A stretch of 64,000 nt of DNA from Pseudomonas chlororaphis (GTDB lineage Bacteria; Pseudomonadota; Gammaproteobacteria; Pseudomonadales; Pseudomonadaceae): assembly GCA_001023535.1 (NCBI GenBank), contig CP011020.1, positions 4,291,734 through 4,355,733 of the forward strand, written 5' to 3'. Positions 32,685 to 42,065 of this stretch are shown here, one piece after another. The position numbers were made by a program, and so were the translations under genes. Below the pieces are notes generated by a model. It was not told the DNA's origin. It ran no database searches and saw only the letters and a program-made list of their open reading frames with translations. Position 1 is the stretch's first letter; each line of letters opens with the position of its first letter.

Positions 32685-34310
32685 CTAGAAGATGTAGTCG
32701 GTGGTCAGGAAGTTCGAATCGCGCGCTCGGATGATGTCGCTGATCAGTGCCTTGTTGCTCTCCTGGAACTTGGTCGCCACCAGGGTCCGTATGGAAAAGG
32801 TTCGCAGCGCATCGTGCACCGACAGCGTGCCTTCGGCGGAGTTTTTCCGGCCGTTGAACGGAAAGGTGTCCGGTCCGCGTTGGCACTGGGCATTGATGTT
32901 GATGCGCCCGACCTGGTTGGCGAAGGTGTCCACCAGCTTGCCGACTTCCGCCGGGTTGGTGCCGAAAATGCTCAGTTGCTGGCCGAAGTCGGATTCCAGG
33001 ACGTAGTCGATGACGGTATTGAGGTCGCGGTACGGCACGATGGGCACGACCGGGCCGAACTGTTCTTCGTGGTAGACCCGCATCGCTGTGTTCACCGGGT
33101 AGAGCACCGCCGGGTAGAAGAATGAGCTGCGGGCCTCGCCGCCGTGGGCATTGGTCACCTGCGCGCCCTTGGCGAGCGCATCGGCGACCAACGAGTGCAA
33201 GTAGTCGACCTTGCCCGATTCGGGCAGCGGCGTCAGCGCTACGCCGTCCTCCCACGGCATGCCGGGTTTCAGGGCCGCCAGGCGGGCGTTGAATTTTTCG
33301 ATGAACGCCGGCGCCACATCCTCATGGACGAAGAGGATCTTCAACGCCGTGCAGCGCTGGCCGTTGAACGACAGCGAACCGGTCAGGGCCTCGCTGACGG
33401 CGTTGTCCAGGTCGACCTCGGGCAGCACCAGTCCGGGGTTTTTCGCATCCAGGCCCAGGGCCGCGCGCAGACGATGGGGGCGCGGGTGAAGTTTCTTCAG
33501 GTCGCTGGCGGCCTTGTTGGTGCCGATGAAGGCGAAGATGTCGACCTTGCCGCTGGCCATCAGTGCGCTGACGGTTTCGCGCCCACTGCCGTAGATCACG
33601 TTGATCACGCCTGCCGGGAAGCTGTCGCGGAACGCTTCGAGCAGCGGTCGTATCAGCAGCACGCCGAGCTTGGCCGGCTTGAACACGACGGTGTTGCCCA
33701 TGATCAGCGCCGGAATCAGCGTGGTGAAGGTCTCATTCAGCGGATAGTTGTAGGGGCCCATGCACAAGGCGACGCCCAGGGGCACGCGGCGGATCTGCCC
33801 GAGGGTGTCCTGTTCCAGTTCGAAGCGGCTGGAGCGGCGGTCCAGTTCCTTGAGGGCATTGATGGTGTCGACGATGTAATCGCAGGTGCGGTCGAATTCT
33901 TTCTGGGAGTCCTTCAGGTTCTTGCCGATTTCCCACATCAGCAGCTTGACCACCGCTTCGCGCTGCTCGCGCATGCGCGCCAGAAAGGTTTCCACATGGC
34001 GGATGCGCTCGGCCACGCGCATCGTCGGCCATTGGCCCTGGCCGCGGTCATAAGCGCGGACGGCGGCGTCCAGGGCGGTGAGGGCGGTCTCGGCATCCAG
34101 CAGCGGCGTGCTGCCCAGGATCACTTGCTCATCGCCTTGGGCTCCGGCCAGGTACACCGGGCTACGAACGACGGCGAGGGGGCCTTGCCAGGTCTTCAAG
34201 ACCCCCTCGACCAGGTATTCGCGTTGTTCGATCTGGCCTTCGAGGCGGTAGGCCTCCGGAATCCGGTCGGCGCTGGGGAACAGGTTGGCGAGCAGGGGGG
34301 CGGTGGTCAT
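32685..34310 (-). CDS. NADP-dependent glyceraldehyde-3-phosphate dehydrogenase-like ALDH
   Basis: A 541-residue aldehyde dehydrogenase of the GapN-like branch. It has the cofactor segment GVALCMGPYNYPLNETFTTL, the thiolate motif SFNGQRCTALK (catalytic Cys) and the end motif EEQFGPVVPIVPY. The enzyme would oxidise glyceraldehyde-3-phosphate to 3-phosphoglycerate without making ATP. The stretch that holds the general-base Glu in most ALDHs reads LGLDAKNP here (33438-33458), with Asp where I recall Glu in relatives. No operon partner is seen. Confidence 0.88.
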   Translation of the reverse strand: MTTAPLLANLFPSADRIPEAYRLEGQIEQREYLVEGVLKTWQGPLAVVRSPVYLAGAQGDEQVILGSTPLLDAETALTALDAAVRAYDRGQGQWPTMRVAERIRHVETFLARMREQREAVVKLLMWEIGKNLKDSQKEFDRTCDYIVDTINALKELDRRSSRFELEQDTLGQIRRVPLGVALCMGPYNYPLNETFTTLIPALIMGNTVVFKPAKLGVLLIRPLLEAFRDSFPAGVINVIYGSGRETVSALMASGKVDIFAFIGTNKAASDLKKLHPRPHRLRAALGLDAKNPGLVLPEVDLDNAVSEALTGSLSFNGQRCTALKILFVHEDVAPAFIEKFNARLAALKPGMPWEDGVALTPLPESGKVDYLHSLVADALAKGAQVTNAHGGEARSSFFYPAVLYPVNTAMRVYHEEQFGPVVPIVPYRDLNTVIDYVLESDFGQQLSIFGTNPAEVGKLVDTFANQVGRININAQCQRGPDTFPFNGRKNSAEGTLSVHDALRTFSIRTLVATKFQESNKALISDIIRARDSNFLTTDYIF

Positions 34311-34484
34311 GTCGTTACTCCATCAATGAAATGAGCCGGGGGCTTGCAGGCGTCAATCGCTTTTAGGGTTATACCCTTTAATGGAGGTGTTTTTTAAGTG
34401 AAGGATGAAACGGTGGCGGGGGAATGATCCCTCGCCACCCAGGGGCGGGCTGTGGCGGCAGGCTTTCGGGGGCAGGTGGCGGGT

Positions 34485-36938
34485 CTACCAACTGATCCTC
34501 ACGCCAAGATTACCTGCCACGCTGCGTTGCGGGTTGCTGTCGAGGTTGTTGCTGTAGTCGGCAGCGGCGTACACGCTGACCGCAGGCGCCAAGGTGACGA
34601 TGACGCCCACGCCCAGGTCGCCGGTGGAGGCCCGCTGCTGGGTCTCGACCCGGTCGCTGTCATCGAAGGTCACGGCGTCGGTGCCGGAGAACGTGTGCCA
34701 GAGGTTGGCGCGCAGGTAGGGTTCCACGGGCATGCCACTGATCTGGTAGCGGCCCTTGAGCCGGGCCCCGACCCGGCCGGTCCAGGCCCCTTCGGAATCG
34801 AATTTGACCTTGGAAATCCCATCGTTCTGGGTGTCCAGCGACACCTTCTGGTGAATCACCTGGACCTGGGGTTCGAGAACCCAGTCGGCGCTCACCGCGA
34901 ACGGGTAGCCGGCCTCGGCCGAGAGTGTCAGCGCATGGCCGCGGTTATCGATCTTCACGCCGCGTTCGGAGCGGTTGTCGCCGTCCAGGCGCGTGCCCAT
35001 CACGACGGCGTCGACGTAGCCGCCGGAGGAATCGGTCAGCGTCCAGTACAACCCGTAACTGTCGCCGTCGAGCTCGATCTTGCCAGCGCGACGACCTTGG
35101 AAGCCCAGGTTGAAGCCATCGACGTGGCCGTTCAATTCGGTATGGCCGACGAAGAAGCCGATTCGCTGGGTCTGGCCGCCGGACATTGGCGCGCTGTACA
35201 GGTCATTTCCGACCTGGAACCCCTTGATGGACCCATCGAGGCGTGGTGTCACGGTGCCGGCCCACGTCTGGTCCAGGTCCTTGCCATAGACCCGGCCCCA
35301 ACCCGCACCGAAGGCCCCGTTCTCCGTCAGCAGGCGCTGGTCGCCCTGGCGGTCGTGGAAGGTGCCCAGGGCCATCAGCGTCAGTTGCGCCGCGGCGGGC
35401 GGCAACACCGACCAGGTGGGCACTTCCGGACGATACAACGGGATCGGCGCGGCGCCCGGCACGGCCACCGGCAACGGCGGCAAGGGTGGCGGGGTAGGTG
35501 CGTTTGGCTGTGGCGGCGGGGGAGGCGCGGCCACCGGTCCAGCGACCACGGTCGAGCGCAGGTACCAGTTGTTTGCGTTGCCCGTTACGCCTCCCTTGAA
35601 CAGGCGATAGTCGAACGCACCGGCCGAGACCGATTGCGCCAGGGAGAAGGCGCCGCTGTCGCTGACCGCGCCACCCTGGGCCTGGACCAGTTCGATCCCG
35701 TCCTGGGTCGTCAAGCCGCCCGCACCCCCGACATTCGTGACGGCAATGGCGGTGTTGCCGGTGAGCGTGCCGCCGTTGACCACCAGCTTGTCGCTGGGGG
35801 AACCGTCGGCGCCGAGCACCGTTTGCAGGCGCAGTTGGCCGTTGTTGCCGACATAGTTGCCCTGCACGGTGAGGCTGTCGTTGGTGCGCGTGTTGTTTCG
35901 CGTAAGGTCAATCGTCCCGCTGTTGTTGAGGGTGACCGATTGGCCAGCGGTAAACGGATTCACGCTGCCTTGGGTTGACGTCAATACGCTGCTGCTGTCG
36001 ATGTTCAGCACTCCGGTGGCCGTGGCGGAGTCGCCCAGCACCAGCGTGTCGTTGAGGTCCAGGCGTGAGCCCTGGGCCAGATTGACGGTCTCCCAATTGA
36101 CATAGCGGGCACCGGTGCTGGAGGTCGTGGCCTCGAACGTCAGGCTGTCCTGGCCCAACCCGCCGTCCAGGCTGGGGGTGCTGGCGAGCCGGGTTTCATC
36201 CAGGGTTTGCAGCAGCGCCGTGTCGGTGCCGTCGCCCATCAGGATGGCTGAACGAATGACGCCGCCGCTCCACTGGAACCGGTCGTTGCCGAAGCTGGTG
36301 CGCACCTCGCCATCGATTTCCCCGCCGCTGACGGTGACGCTGTCGTCACCGCCGCTGACACTCACGTTGCCACCGATGCGTCCTGCGGAGAGGATGATGG
36401 TGTCCTGGCCAAAGCCGGTCACCAGGTTGCCGAGGATCTGCCCACCCGACATGTCGAACAGGTTGTCATCAAGCTTCATGTCGACTCGGCCGATGGTGCC
36501 GCCGGTCATGCGGGCGATGTCGCCATCCTCGAAGGCCTCGACGATGGTGCCACCGGTCATCAGGAAGGCGTCGAGGCCATCGCCCTGGGCCAGGGACTGG
36601 ATACTGCCACCGTGCATGACGAAGTCATCGATGCCCGAGCCCTGCTGAACATCGCCGCCGATGGTGCCGTTGGCATTGATCTCGATGTAGTCGGTGCCGG
36701 CGCCGAAAGTGACGTCGCCGGTGATGGCGCCGCTGCCATTGGCCGGCATCGTCAGGCGGTTGTTGCCGGCCAGGTCAGTCAACCCCGGGGTGCTGCCACT
36801 GTCGCAGACGTAGGCATCGTCGCCTGCGGTCGGCGTCAAGGTGCAAGCCGCCAGGGCCGGCGGGGTGTTGAGCAGGAACAGGCTTGAAACCGATAAGGCG
36901 TTGAACAGCCGATTGAATCCACGATCGCGCGAGCACAT
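34485..36938 (-). CDS. Type V autotransporter with short-repeat passenger
   Basis: An 817-residue autotransporter. ATG 36938 follows GAGGGA and starts a signal peptide ending PALA at residue 30. Residues 71-243 contain about nine 17-21-residue repeats of the form I-x-G-x-V...G-x-G-x-D...SGG (for example GGNVSVSGGDDSVTVSGG), a likely beta-helix. A proline-rich linker (APPPPPQPNAPTPPPLPPLP) precedes a roughly 270-residue beta-barrel that ends in GNLGVRISW. The passenger would be displayed at the cell surface, possibly for adhesion. Two Cys flank the start of the mature chain. It is a single-gene unit. Confidence 0.9.
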   Translation of the reverse strand: MCSRDRGFNRLFNALSVSSLFLLNTPPALAACTLTPTAGDDAYVCDSGSTPGLTDLAGNNRLTMPANGSGAITGDVTFGAGTDYIEINANGTIGGDVQQGSGIDDFVMHGGSIQSLAQGDGLDAFLMTGGTIVEAFEDGDIARMTGGTIGRVDMKLDDNLFDMSGGQILGNLVTGFGQDTIILSAGRIGGNVSVSGGDDSVTVSGGEIDGEVRTSFGNDRFQWSGGVIRSAILMGDGTDTALLQTLDETRLASTPSLDGGLGQDSLTFEATTSSTGARYVNWETVNLAQGSRLDLNDTLVLGDSATATGVLNIDSSSVLTSTQGSVNPFTAGQSVTLNNSGTIDLTRNNTRTNDSLTVQGNYVGNNGQLRLQTVLGADGSPSDKLVVNGGTLTGNTAIAVTNVGGAGGLTTQDGIELVQAQGGAVSDSGAFSLAQSVSAGAFDYRLFKGGVTGNANNWYLRSTVVAGPVAAPPPPPQPNAPTPPPLPPLPVAVPGAAPIPLYRPEVPTWSVLPPAAAQLTLMALGTFHDRQGDQRLLTENGAFGAGWGRVYGKDLDQTWAGTVTPRLDGSIKGFQVGNDLYSAPMSGGQTQRIGFFVGHTELNGHVDGFNLGFQGRRAGKIELDGDSYGLYWTLTDSSGGYVDAVVMGTRLDGDNRSERGVKIDNRGHALTLSAEAGYPFAVSADWVLEPQVQVIHQKVSLDTQNDGISKVKFDSEGAWTGRVGARLKGRYQISGMPVEPYLRANLWHTFSGTDAVTFDDSDRVETQQRASTGDLGVGVIVTLAPAVSVYAAADYSNNLDSNPQRSVAGNLGVRISW

Positions 36939-37115
36939 GTGCTTTCCCTCTGCAGCAGCATCCTGGAATGCCGGTTTCAGCATCGGTTGCACGACTACTG
37001 GCACACAGGACCTGGCAACGCTCGCTGTATGGGATGGGACCCTAACAACGAATAGCGAGCGTCGCTACTGTCAGAACTTACAGGTGCTTGCGCTGCGCGC
37101 GGCGCAAAATCGGGG

Positions 37116-37916
37116 CTACAAATGCACTTCCACCGATAACGGCAGGTGGTCGCTCAGATGGGTCCACGGCTTGGTGCCGAGTATCTGTGGCGCGTGGCTG
37201 CTGGCATTGCGCAGGTAGACGCGGTCCAGGCGCAGCAGCGGGAAACGCGCCGGATACGTCCGGGCGGGGCGGCCGTGATGGTGCTCGAAGGCCTCGTGCA
37301 GGTAGCCACGGCGGGCGAGGGTGGTGTTGCCGTGCAACTGCCAGTCGTTGAAGTCGCCGGCAATGATCACCGGGGCGTCTTCGGGCAACGAATCGAGCAG
37401 TTGGCAGAGCAGCTTGAGTTGCAGTTGGCGATGGCTTTCCAACAGGCTCAGGTGTACGCAAATCCCGTGGACTTCGGCGTGGCCCGGGACCTCCAGCACG
37501 CAGTGCAGCAAGCCGCGGCGTTCCGGGCCGGTGATGGACACGTCGAGGTTGCGGAACTGGCGGATAGGGTATTTGGACAGCAGGGCGTTGCCGTGATGAC
37601 CATCGGGGTACACGGCGTTGCGGCCGTAGGCGAAGTCATTCCACATGCTGTCGGCGAGAAATTCGTATTGGGAGGTCTGCGGCCAGTTGTCGTAGCGCGA
37701 CGCATGACGGTCATGTTCGCCCAGCACTTCCTGCAGGAACACCAGGTCGGCGCCCGTGCTGCGCACCGCTTCGCGCAACTCGGGCAGGATGAAACGGCGG
37801 TTGAGGGCGGTGAAACCCTTGTGCGTATTGACCGTCAGGACTCGTAGCCGATGAACCTCCGCAGGCGTGTCCAATGGCATGGTTTCGACGGCTCGCCAAT
37901 CGGGATCTCGAGTCAC
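37116..37916 (-). CDS. Endonuclease/exonuclease/phosphatase family protein (YbhP-like)
   Basis: A 266-residue EEP-fold protein. It has LTVNTHKGF (metal-binding Asn), LVFLQEVLG (catalytic Glu), [20 protein letters not shown] (Asp/Asn pair) and the final [11 protein letters not shown] with the catalytic His. GTG 37916 has AGGAG five bases upstream and is preferred over the GTG two codons earlier. E. coli YbhP, its likely counterpart, is linked with cardiolipin synthase ClsB, which is not present here. The substrate is unknown. Confidence 0.88.
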   Translation of the reverse strand: MTRDPDWRAVETMPLDTPAEVHRLRVLTVNTHKGFTALNRRFILPELREAVRSTGADLVFLQEVLGEHDRHASRYDNWPQTSQYEFLADSMWNDFAYGRNAVYPDGHHGNALLSKYPIRQFRNLDVSITGPERRGLLHCVLEVPGHAEVHGICVHLSLLESHRQLQLKLLCQLLDSLPEDAPVIIAGDFNDWQLHGNTTLARRGYLHEAFEHHHGRPARTYPARFPLLRLDRVYLRNASSHAPQILGTKPWTHLSDHLPLSVEVHL

Positions 37917-38010
37917 GTTCACTCCTGAATCAGACGTACCTGTTCATGCGACTGATGGGAGGCTTTGGCAGTTCCGGATTTTTCCTGGGGCATTGTTGTT
38001 GCCAGGGCCG

Positions 38011-38307
38011 CCGCCTTCGCGAGCAAGCCCGCTCCCACACCTGATTTGCTTTGTACCCGAGCCTCAGGCCATGCAAAGCCCTATGTGGGAGCGGGCTTGC
38101 CCGCGAAGGCGGCCTCGCATCCAACAGAGAAGCCGGCGGATCCACCGCCTTCGCGAGCAAGCCCGCTCCCACACCTGATTTGCGTTGTATCCGCGTCTCA
38201 GGCCATGTGAAGCCCCGTGTGGGAGCGGGCTTGCCCGCGAAGGCGGACTTGCATCCAACAGAGAAACCGGCGGGCCCACCGCTTTCGCGAGCAAGCTCGC
38301 CCACAGG
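38011..38307. repeat. Tandem REP array, 2.2 units of 134 bp
   Basis: The unit starting CCGCCTTCGCGAGCAAGCCC is repeated at 38011, 38145 and (partly) 38279, a period of exactly 134 bp. Each unit contains a pair of convergent REP palindromes (TTCGCGAGCAAGCCCGCTCC and GGAGCGGGCTTGCCCGCGAA). The array fills most of the 401-bp gap. Confidence 0.93.
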
Positions 38308-38317
38308 AACTGAGATT

Positions 38318-39082
38318 TCAGATGAAGACAATCTCGTACGGCATGCCCATGCGATCGAGGATCACCCGTGGTACCAAGGGTGCGATGCCGCTGGCCGGTT
38401 CGCCGTTGAGTTGGCTGGTGTAGGCGTACATGGCGTGACGCTTGCGGGCGGTGGTCCAGACGTCCAGGCGCAGTTTGCGGGCCCGATGCCAGGGGATTTT
38501 CTTTTGCTCGCGCACCGGCCAGTGCCAGGCCCACACGGGCAGTTCGTTGAACAGCGCGCCGACGGCCTCGGCGGCCTGGGCACCGGCTCGGCCCACCGTG
38601 TCATGGTCGCTGTCACCGTCCAGGCGCCAGGTGCTGAAGACCACGTCGCCGGGTCGCAGATGTTGGCTTATGAACGCCGTCAGCTCGGCTTCGTGTTCGG
38701 CGAGGGCCTTTTCCGGAAAACCGCCGCGCACCCATTGCAGGCCATGGGCGGGAATGCCCAGGCGATGCAAGGCGTCGACGCTTTCCTGGGGATGGGGGCG
38801 GTGCATGCGCAAGCGTTCATCGTTCCACAACGGTGAGCCCGGATGGCCGATGTCGCCATCGGAAACCGAGATCAACAACATGGGATGGGCCAGGTTGCTC
38901 AGCAACTGGAGCAAGCCGCCACAGGCTCCGACCTCATCGCCCGGATGCGGGGCGAGGATCACGGCGCGGGCGCCGGCAGGCACCAGGGTCTGGGTACTGA
39001 TAATGGGAATGTCGGCCAGTTGCGGCGCACTGTTCCATATTTGCGGGTGCTGCCGACTGTTAAGGCGAGAGGCGGGTTTCAT
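38318..39082 (-). CDS. PIG-L family deacetylase (LmbE-like)
   Basis: A 254-residue protein. The metal-binding motif reads VILAPHPGDEVGACGG, with Gly at the central position often occupied by Asp. A second motif is STWRLDGDSDHDTVGRAGAQ with the metal-binding His. These zinc enzymes remove N-acetyl groups from sugars and mycothiol- or LPS-like precursors. ATG 39082 has AAGGACG at some distance. It is monocistronic, flanked by a REP array and an upstream gap with a terminator. Confidence 0.85.
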   Translation of the reverse strand: MKPASRLNSRQHPQIWNSAPQLADIPIISTQTLVPAGARAVILAPHPGDEVGACGGLLQLLSNLAHPMLLISVSDGDIGHPGSPLWNDERLRMHRPHPQESVDALHRLGIPAHGLQWVRGGFPEKALAEHEAELTAFISQHLRPGDVVFSTWRLDGDSDHDTVGRAGAQAAEAVGALFNELPVWAWHWPVREQKKIPWHRARKLRLDVWTTARKRHAMYAYTSQLNGEPASGIAPLVPRVILDRMGMPYEIVFI

Positions 39083-39281
39083 GGGGAAGACGTCCTTGTG
39101 GTATTCAATCCTGCGGCCTTGCACCGAGCATACCGCCCGATGTGGCGCATCAAGTCACGATTGCCATTGGCGGCGCTCCTGATCCTGGAGTCTACCGCAA
39201 GCGAAGTATTGACCATGCCGGTCGATTCGTCGCGTGGCATCGGTGTCTGAACCGTACTTTTTTCTTTCAACTGGGCCTATA

Positions 39282-39315
39282 AAAAAGAAGGCCACATCTG
39301 TGTGGCCCTCGTTTT
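39282..39315. terminator. Bidirectional terminator
   Basis: GGCCACA/TGTGGCC hairpin with A-rich sequence on the left and CGTTTTT on the right. On the minus strand it lies 22 bp after the glgX stop, and it can work in both directions. Confidence 0.9.
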
Positions 39316-39336
39316 TCAATGGCTTAACTCCAATAG

Positions 39337-41496
39337 TTAATCTTCTTCCTCACGTTGCAGCTCGAACAACAGCAGCGAGCGCCCAGTCACCGAGTATTCG
39401 GACTCGAACTCGAACCGTTCCTGGCCACGCACGGTGGGCTGGTTGGTGTCGACCAGGCACGTCCAGAAACTGCCTTCAGGCACTTCAGGCAGGCGGAAGT
39501 TGACGATGTCGTGGTGCGCATTGACCACCAACAGCAACGTCGCATCGCCGCCTTTGCGCCGGATCCCGGTTTCCTGGGCGCGACCGTCCATCAACATGCC
39601 CAGGCACCGACCGTGGCTGTCCTGCCATTGCTCGACGGTCATTTCGTTGCCATCGGGTGCCAGCCAGGTCACGTCCTTGACGCCGATGTCCTCGTTGTAA
39701 TTGCCCACCAGGAACCGTCCGCGCCGCAGGATCGGGTAGGCCAGACGCAACTTGATCAAGCGCTTGACGAACTTGAGCAGCGCCGCGCCGTCCTCGCTCA
39801 GATCCCAGTTGACCCAACCGATCTCGCTGTCCTGGCAGTAAGCATTGTTATTGCCGTGCTGGGTGCGGGCGAACTCGTCCCCGGCGACGATCATCGGCGT
39901 GCCCTGGGCAAACAGCAGCGTGGCGAAGAAGTTGCGCATCTGCCGATGGCGCAGCGCGTTGATCTGCGGATCGTCCGTCGGCCCTTCGACGCCATGGTTC
40001 CAGGACAGGTTGTTGTTGCTGCCGTCCTGGTTATTCTCGTCGTTGGCCTCGTTGTGCTTGTCGTTGTACGACACCAGGTCATTGAGGGTAAAACCGTCGT
40101 GGGCAGTGACGAAGTTCACCGAGGCGTAAGGGCGTCGGCCCCGCTGGTTGAACATCTCGCCGGACGCGGTCATGCGGCTGGCAAAGTCGGCCAGTTGGCC
40201 GTCGTCGCCTTTCCAGAAGGCGCGCACGGTGTCGCGGAACTTGTCGTTCCATTCCATCCAACCGGGCGGGAACCCCCCGACCTGATAGCCACCGGGGCCG
40301 CAGTCCCAGGGCTCGGCGATCATCTTCACCTGGCGCAGCACCGGGTCCTGTCGGCAGGCGACGAGGAAGCTGTGGCGCTCATCGAAGCCATCGTGGTAGC
40401 GGCCGAGAATGGTGGCCAGGTCGAAGCGGAAGCCGTCGACGTGCATTTCCGTGGCCCAGTAGCGCAGGGAGTCGGTGACCATCTGCAAGACGCACGGATG
40501 GCTCAGGTCCAGGGTGTTGCCGGTGCCGGAGTCGTTGATGTAGTAGCGCTTGTCGTCAGGCATCAGCCGGTAGTACGAAGCGTTGTCGATGCCGCGCATG
40601 GACAGGGTCGGGCCTTGTTCGTTGCCTTCGGCAGTGTGGTTGTAGACCACGTCGAGGATGACTTCGAGGTTGGCTTCATGCAGGTGCGCGACCATCTCCT
40701 TGAACTCGGCGATCTTGCCGCTGGCCAGGTAGCGCGGGTCCGGGGCGAAGAAGGCGATGCTGTTATAGCCCCAGTAGTTGGTCATGCCCTTGTGCAGCAG
40801 GTGCTGGTCGTTGACGAAACCGTGGATCGGCAACAGTTCGACCGACGACACGCCGAGCTTGCGGATGTGTTCGAGCACGTCGTCGACCATCAACCCGGCG
40901 AAGGTGCCGCGCAGGTTCTCCGGCACCGAGGGATGGCGCATGCTGATGCCGCGCACGTGGGTCTCGTACAGGATGGTCTTGTCCCATGGCACGCTGACGC
41001 GGTGGTCGTGGCCCCAGGTGTGCGCCGGGTCGATGACCTTGCACTTGGGCACGAAGGGCGCGCTGTCGCGCTCATCGAAGCTGAGGTCGCCGTCAGGGTG
41101 GCCGATGGTGTAGCCGAACAGTGCCTCGGACCACTTCAGCTCACCCACCAATTGCTTGGCGTACGGGTCGATCAGCAGCTTGTTGGGGTTGAAACGATGG
41201 CCGTTCTCCGGGTCGTACGGGCCATAGACCCGATAGCCGTAGATCAGGCCGGGGTGGGCGTCGGGCAGATAGCCGTGGTAAATCTCGTCGGTGTACTCCG
41301 GCAGCTCGATGCGTTCGAGTTCGACTTCTCCGGCATCGTCGAAAATGCACAGCTCGACTTTGGTGGCGTTGGCCGAAAACAGCGCGAAATTGACCCCGAG
41401 GCCATCCCAGGTCGCACCAAGCGGAAAAGGCAGCCCTTCACGAATCCGCGAAGCCTCGATAACAGGCGGCGGCGTGGTTTTTTTTGGACGGGTCAT
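39337..41496 (-). CDS. glgX: Glycogen debranching enzyme GlgX
   Basis: A 719-residue GH13 isoamylase-type enzyme. The N-terminal CBM48 begins PLGATWDGLGVNFALFSANA. The catalytic barrel has the four conserved regions: VILDVVYNHTAEG, MHVDGFRFDLATILGR (nucleophile Asp), MIAEPWDCGPGGYQ (acid Glu) and NFVTAHDGFTLNDLVSYN. ATG 41496 is preceded by GGAG. It cleaves alpha-1,6 branches of phosphorylase-trimmed glycogen, giving linear maltodextrins for TreY/TreZ and MalQ next door. A 215-bp gap with half a REP separates it from the DUF2934 gene, so it may have its own promoter. Confidence 0.95.
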   Translation of the reverse strand: MTRPKKTTPPPVIEASRIREGLPFPLGATWDGLGVNFALFSANATKVELCIFDDAGEVELERIELPEYTDEIYHGYLPDAHPGLIYGYRVYGPYDPENGHRFNPNKLLIDPYAKQLVGELKWSEALFGYTIGHPDGDLSFDERDSAPFVPKCKVIDPAHTWGHDHRVSVPWDKTILYETHVRGISMRHPSVPENLRGTFAGLMVDDVLEHIRKLGVSSVELLPIHGFVNDQHLLHKGMTNYWGYNSIAFFAPDPRYLASGKIAEFKEMVAHLHEANLEVILDVVYNHTAEGNEQGPTLSMRGIDNASYYRLMPDDKRYYINDSGTGNTLDLSHPCVLQMVTDSLRYWATEMHVDGFRFDLATILGRYHDGFDERHSFLVACRQDPVLRQVKMIAEPWDCGPGGYQVGGFPPGWMEWNDKFRDTVRAFWKGDDGQLADFASRMTASGEMFNQRGRRPYASVNFVTAHDGFTLNDLVSYNDKHNEANDENNQDGSNNNLSWNHGVEGPTDDPQINALRHRQMRNFFATLLFAQGTPMIVAGDEFARTQHGNNNAYCQDSEIGWVNWDLSEDGAALLKFVKRLIKLRLAYPILRRGRFLVGNYNEDIGVKDVTWLAPDGNEMTVEQWQDSHGRCLGMLMDGRAQETGIRRKGGDATLLLVVNAHHDIVNFRLPEVPEGSFWTCLVDTNQPTVRGQERFEFESEYSVTGRSLLLFELQREEED

Positions 41497-41630
41497 AGTT
41501 GCTCCTGCAAAAGACAGACAGTTACGGCAAAGCGATCGGTTCAAGGTCCGTTGATTCAAGGGTCGTCCCGGGCGCACGACCCCTGGGGCGAGGAAGATTC
41601 ATCCCCACCGAGGCGCAACGCGGCCCGGGC

Positions 41631-41673
41631 CTGGGCTGCTGAGCAGCCCAGCGAGAGCAGGCTCCCTCGCCAC
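41631..41673. repeat. Half REP with perfect hairpin
   Basis: CTGGGCTGCT/AGCAGCCCAG forms a hairpin around a single G, followed by the right REP arm GCTCCCTCGCCAC. It lies between glgX and the DUF2934 gene. Confidence 0.7.
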
Positions 41674-41711
41674 AGTGGTACATCAACAGGCGCACTGCGT
41701 GAGCGTTGTGA

Positions 41712-42047
41712 TTACACCGCCGGAGGCTTGCGGGCCGCCCGTGGTTTTTTCTCGGCCGGTTTTTCAATCGCCGAGTTGGCTGCCGCAGGTTTGGCGGCGG
41801 GCTTGGCCTTGGGGGCAGCGGCCTTCGGTGCCGGCTTGGCCGCGGGTTTGGCGGCAAGCTTGGCGCCGTCGGCCTTGGCAGCAGGAGCCTTGCCTGCGGC
41901 CTTGGGCGGTTTGCTCGGGGCCAGGGCTTCGGCTTCCGCCAGTTTGCGCGCCATCTCCCAGTGGCGTTTTTCGTGCCCGGTAGGCTTACCTTCGGACTCC
42001 CAGATCTGGTAGGCGAATTCGCGAATACGTTTATCGTCGGTACTCAT
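41712..42047 (-). CDS. DUF2934 domain protein with Ala/Lys/Pro tail
   Basis: A 111-residue protein. The N-terminal 40 residues (IREFAYQIWESEGKPTGHEK and HWEMARKLAEAE) are the DUF2934 domain, often found in trehalose/glycogen clusters. The tail is a low-complexity run of AAKPAAKPAPKAAAPKAKPA type, histone H1-like, that could bind nucleic acid or polyanions. It starts 18 bp after treY with AGGAG upstream, so it belongs to the operon. The role is unknown. Confidence 0.85.
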   Translation of the reverse strand: MSTDDKRIREFAYQIWESEGKPTGHEKRHWEMARKLAEAEALAPSKPPKAAGKAPAAKADGAKLAAKPAAKPAPKAAAPKAKPAAKPAAANSAIEKPAEKKPRAARKPPAV

Positions 42048-42065
42048 CGCAGTGCTCCTGACAAC

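Noticed and set aside
38011..38307. Possible CRISPR-like repeat array
   Set aside because: Units are 134 bp and contain paired REP palindromes, with no short unique spacers and no cas genes.
39355..42012. 885-codon plus-strand frame opposite glgX
   Set aside because: Opposes a gene with all four GH13 regions; Val/Gln/His-rich shadow composition.
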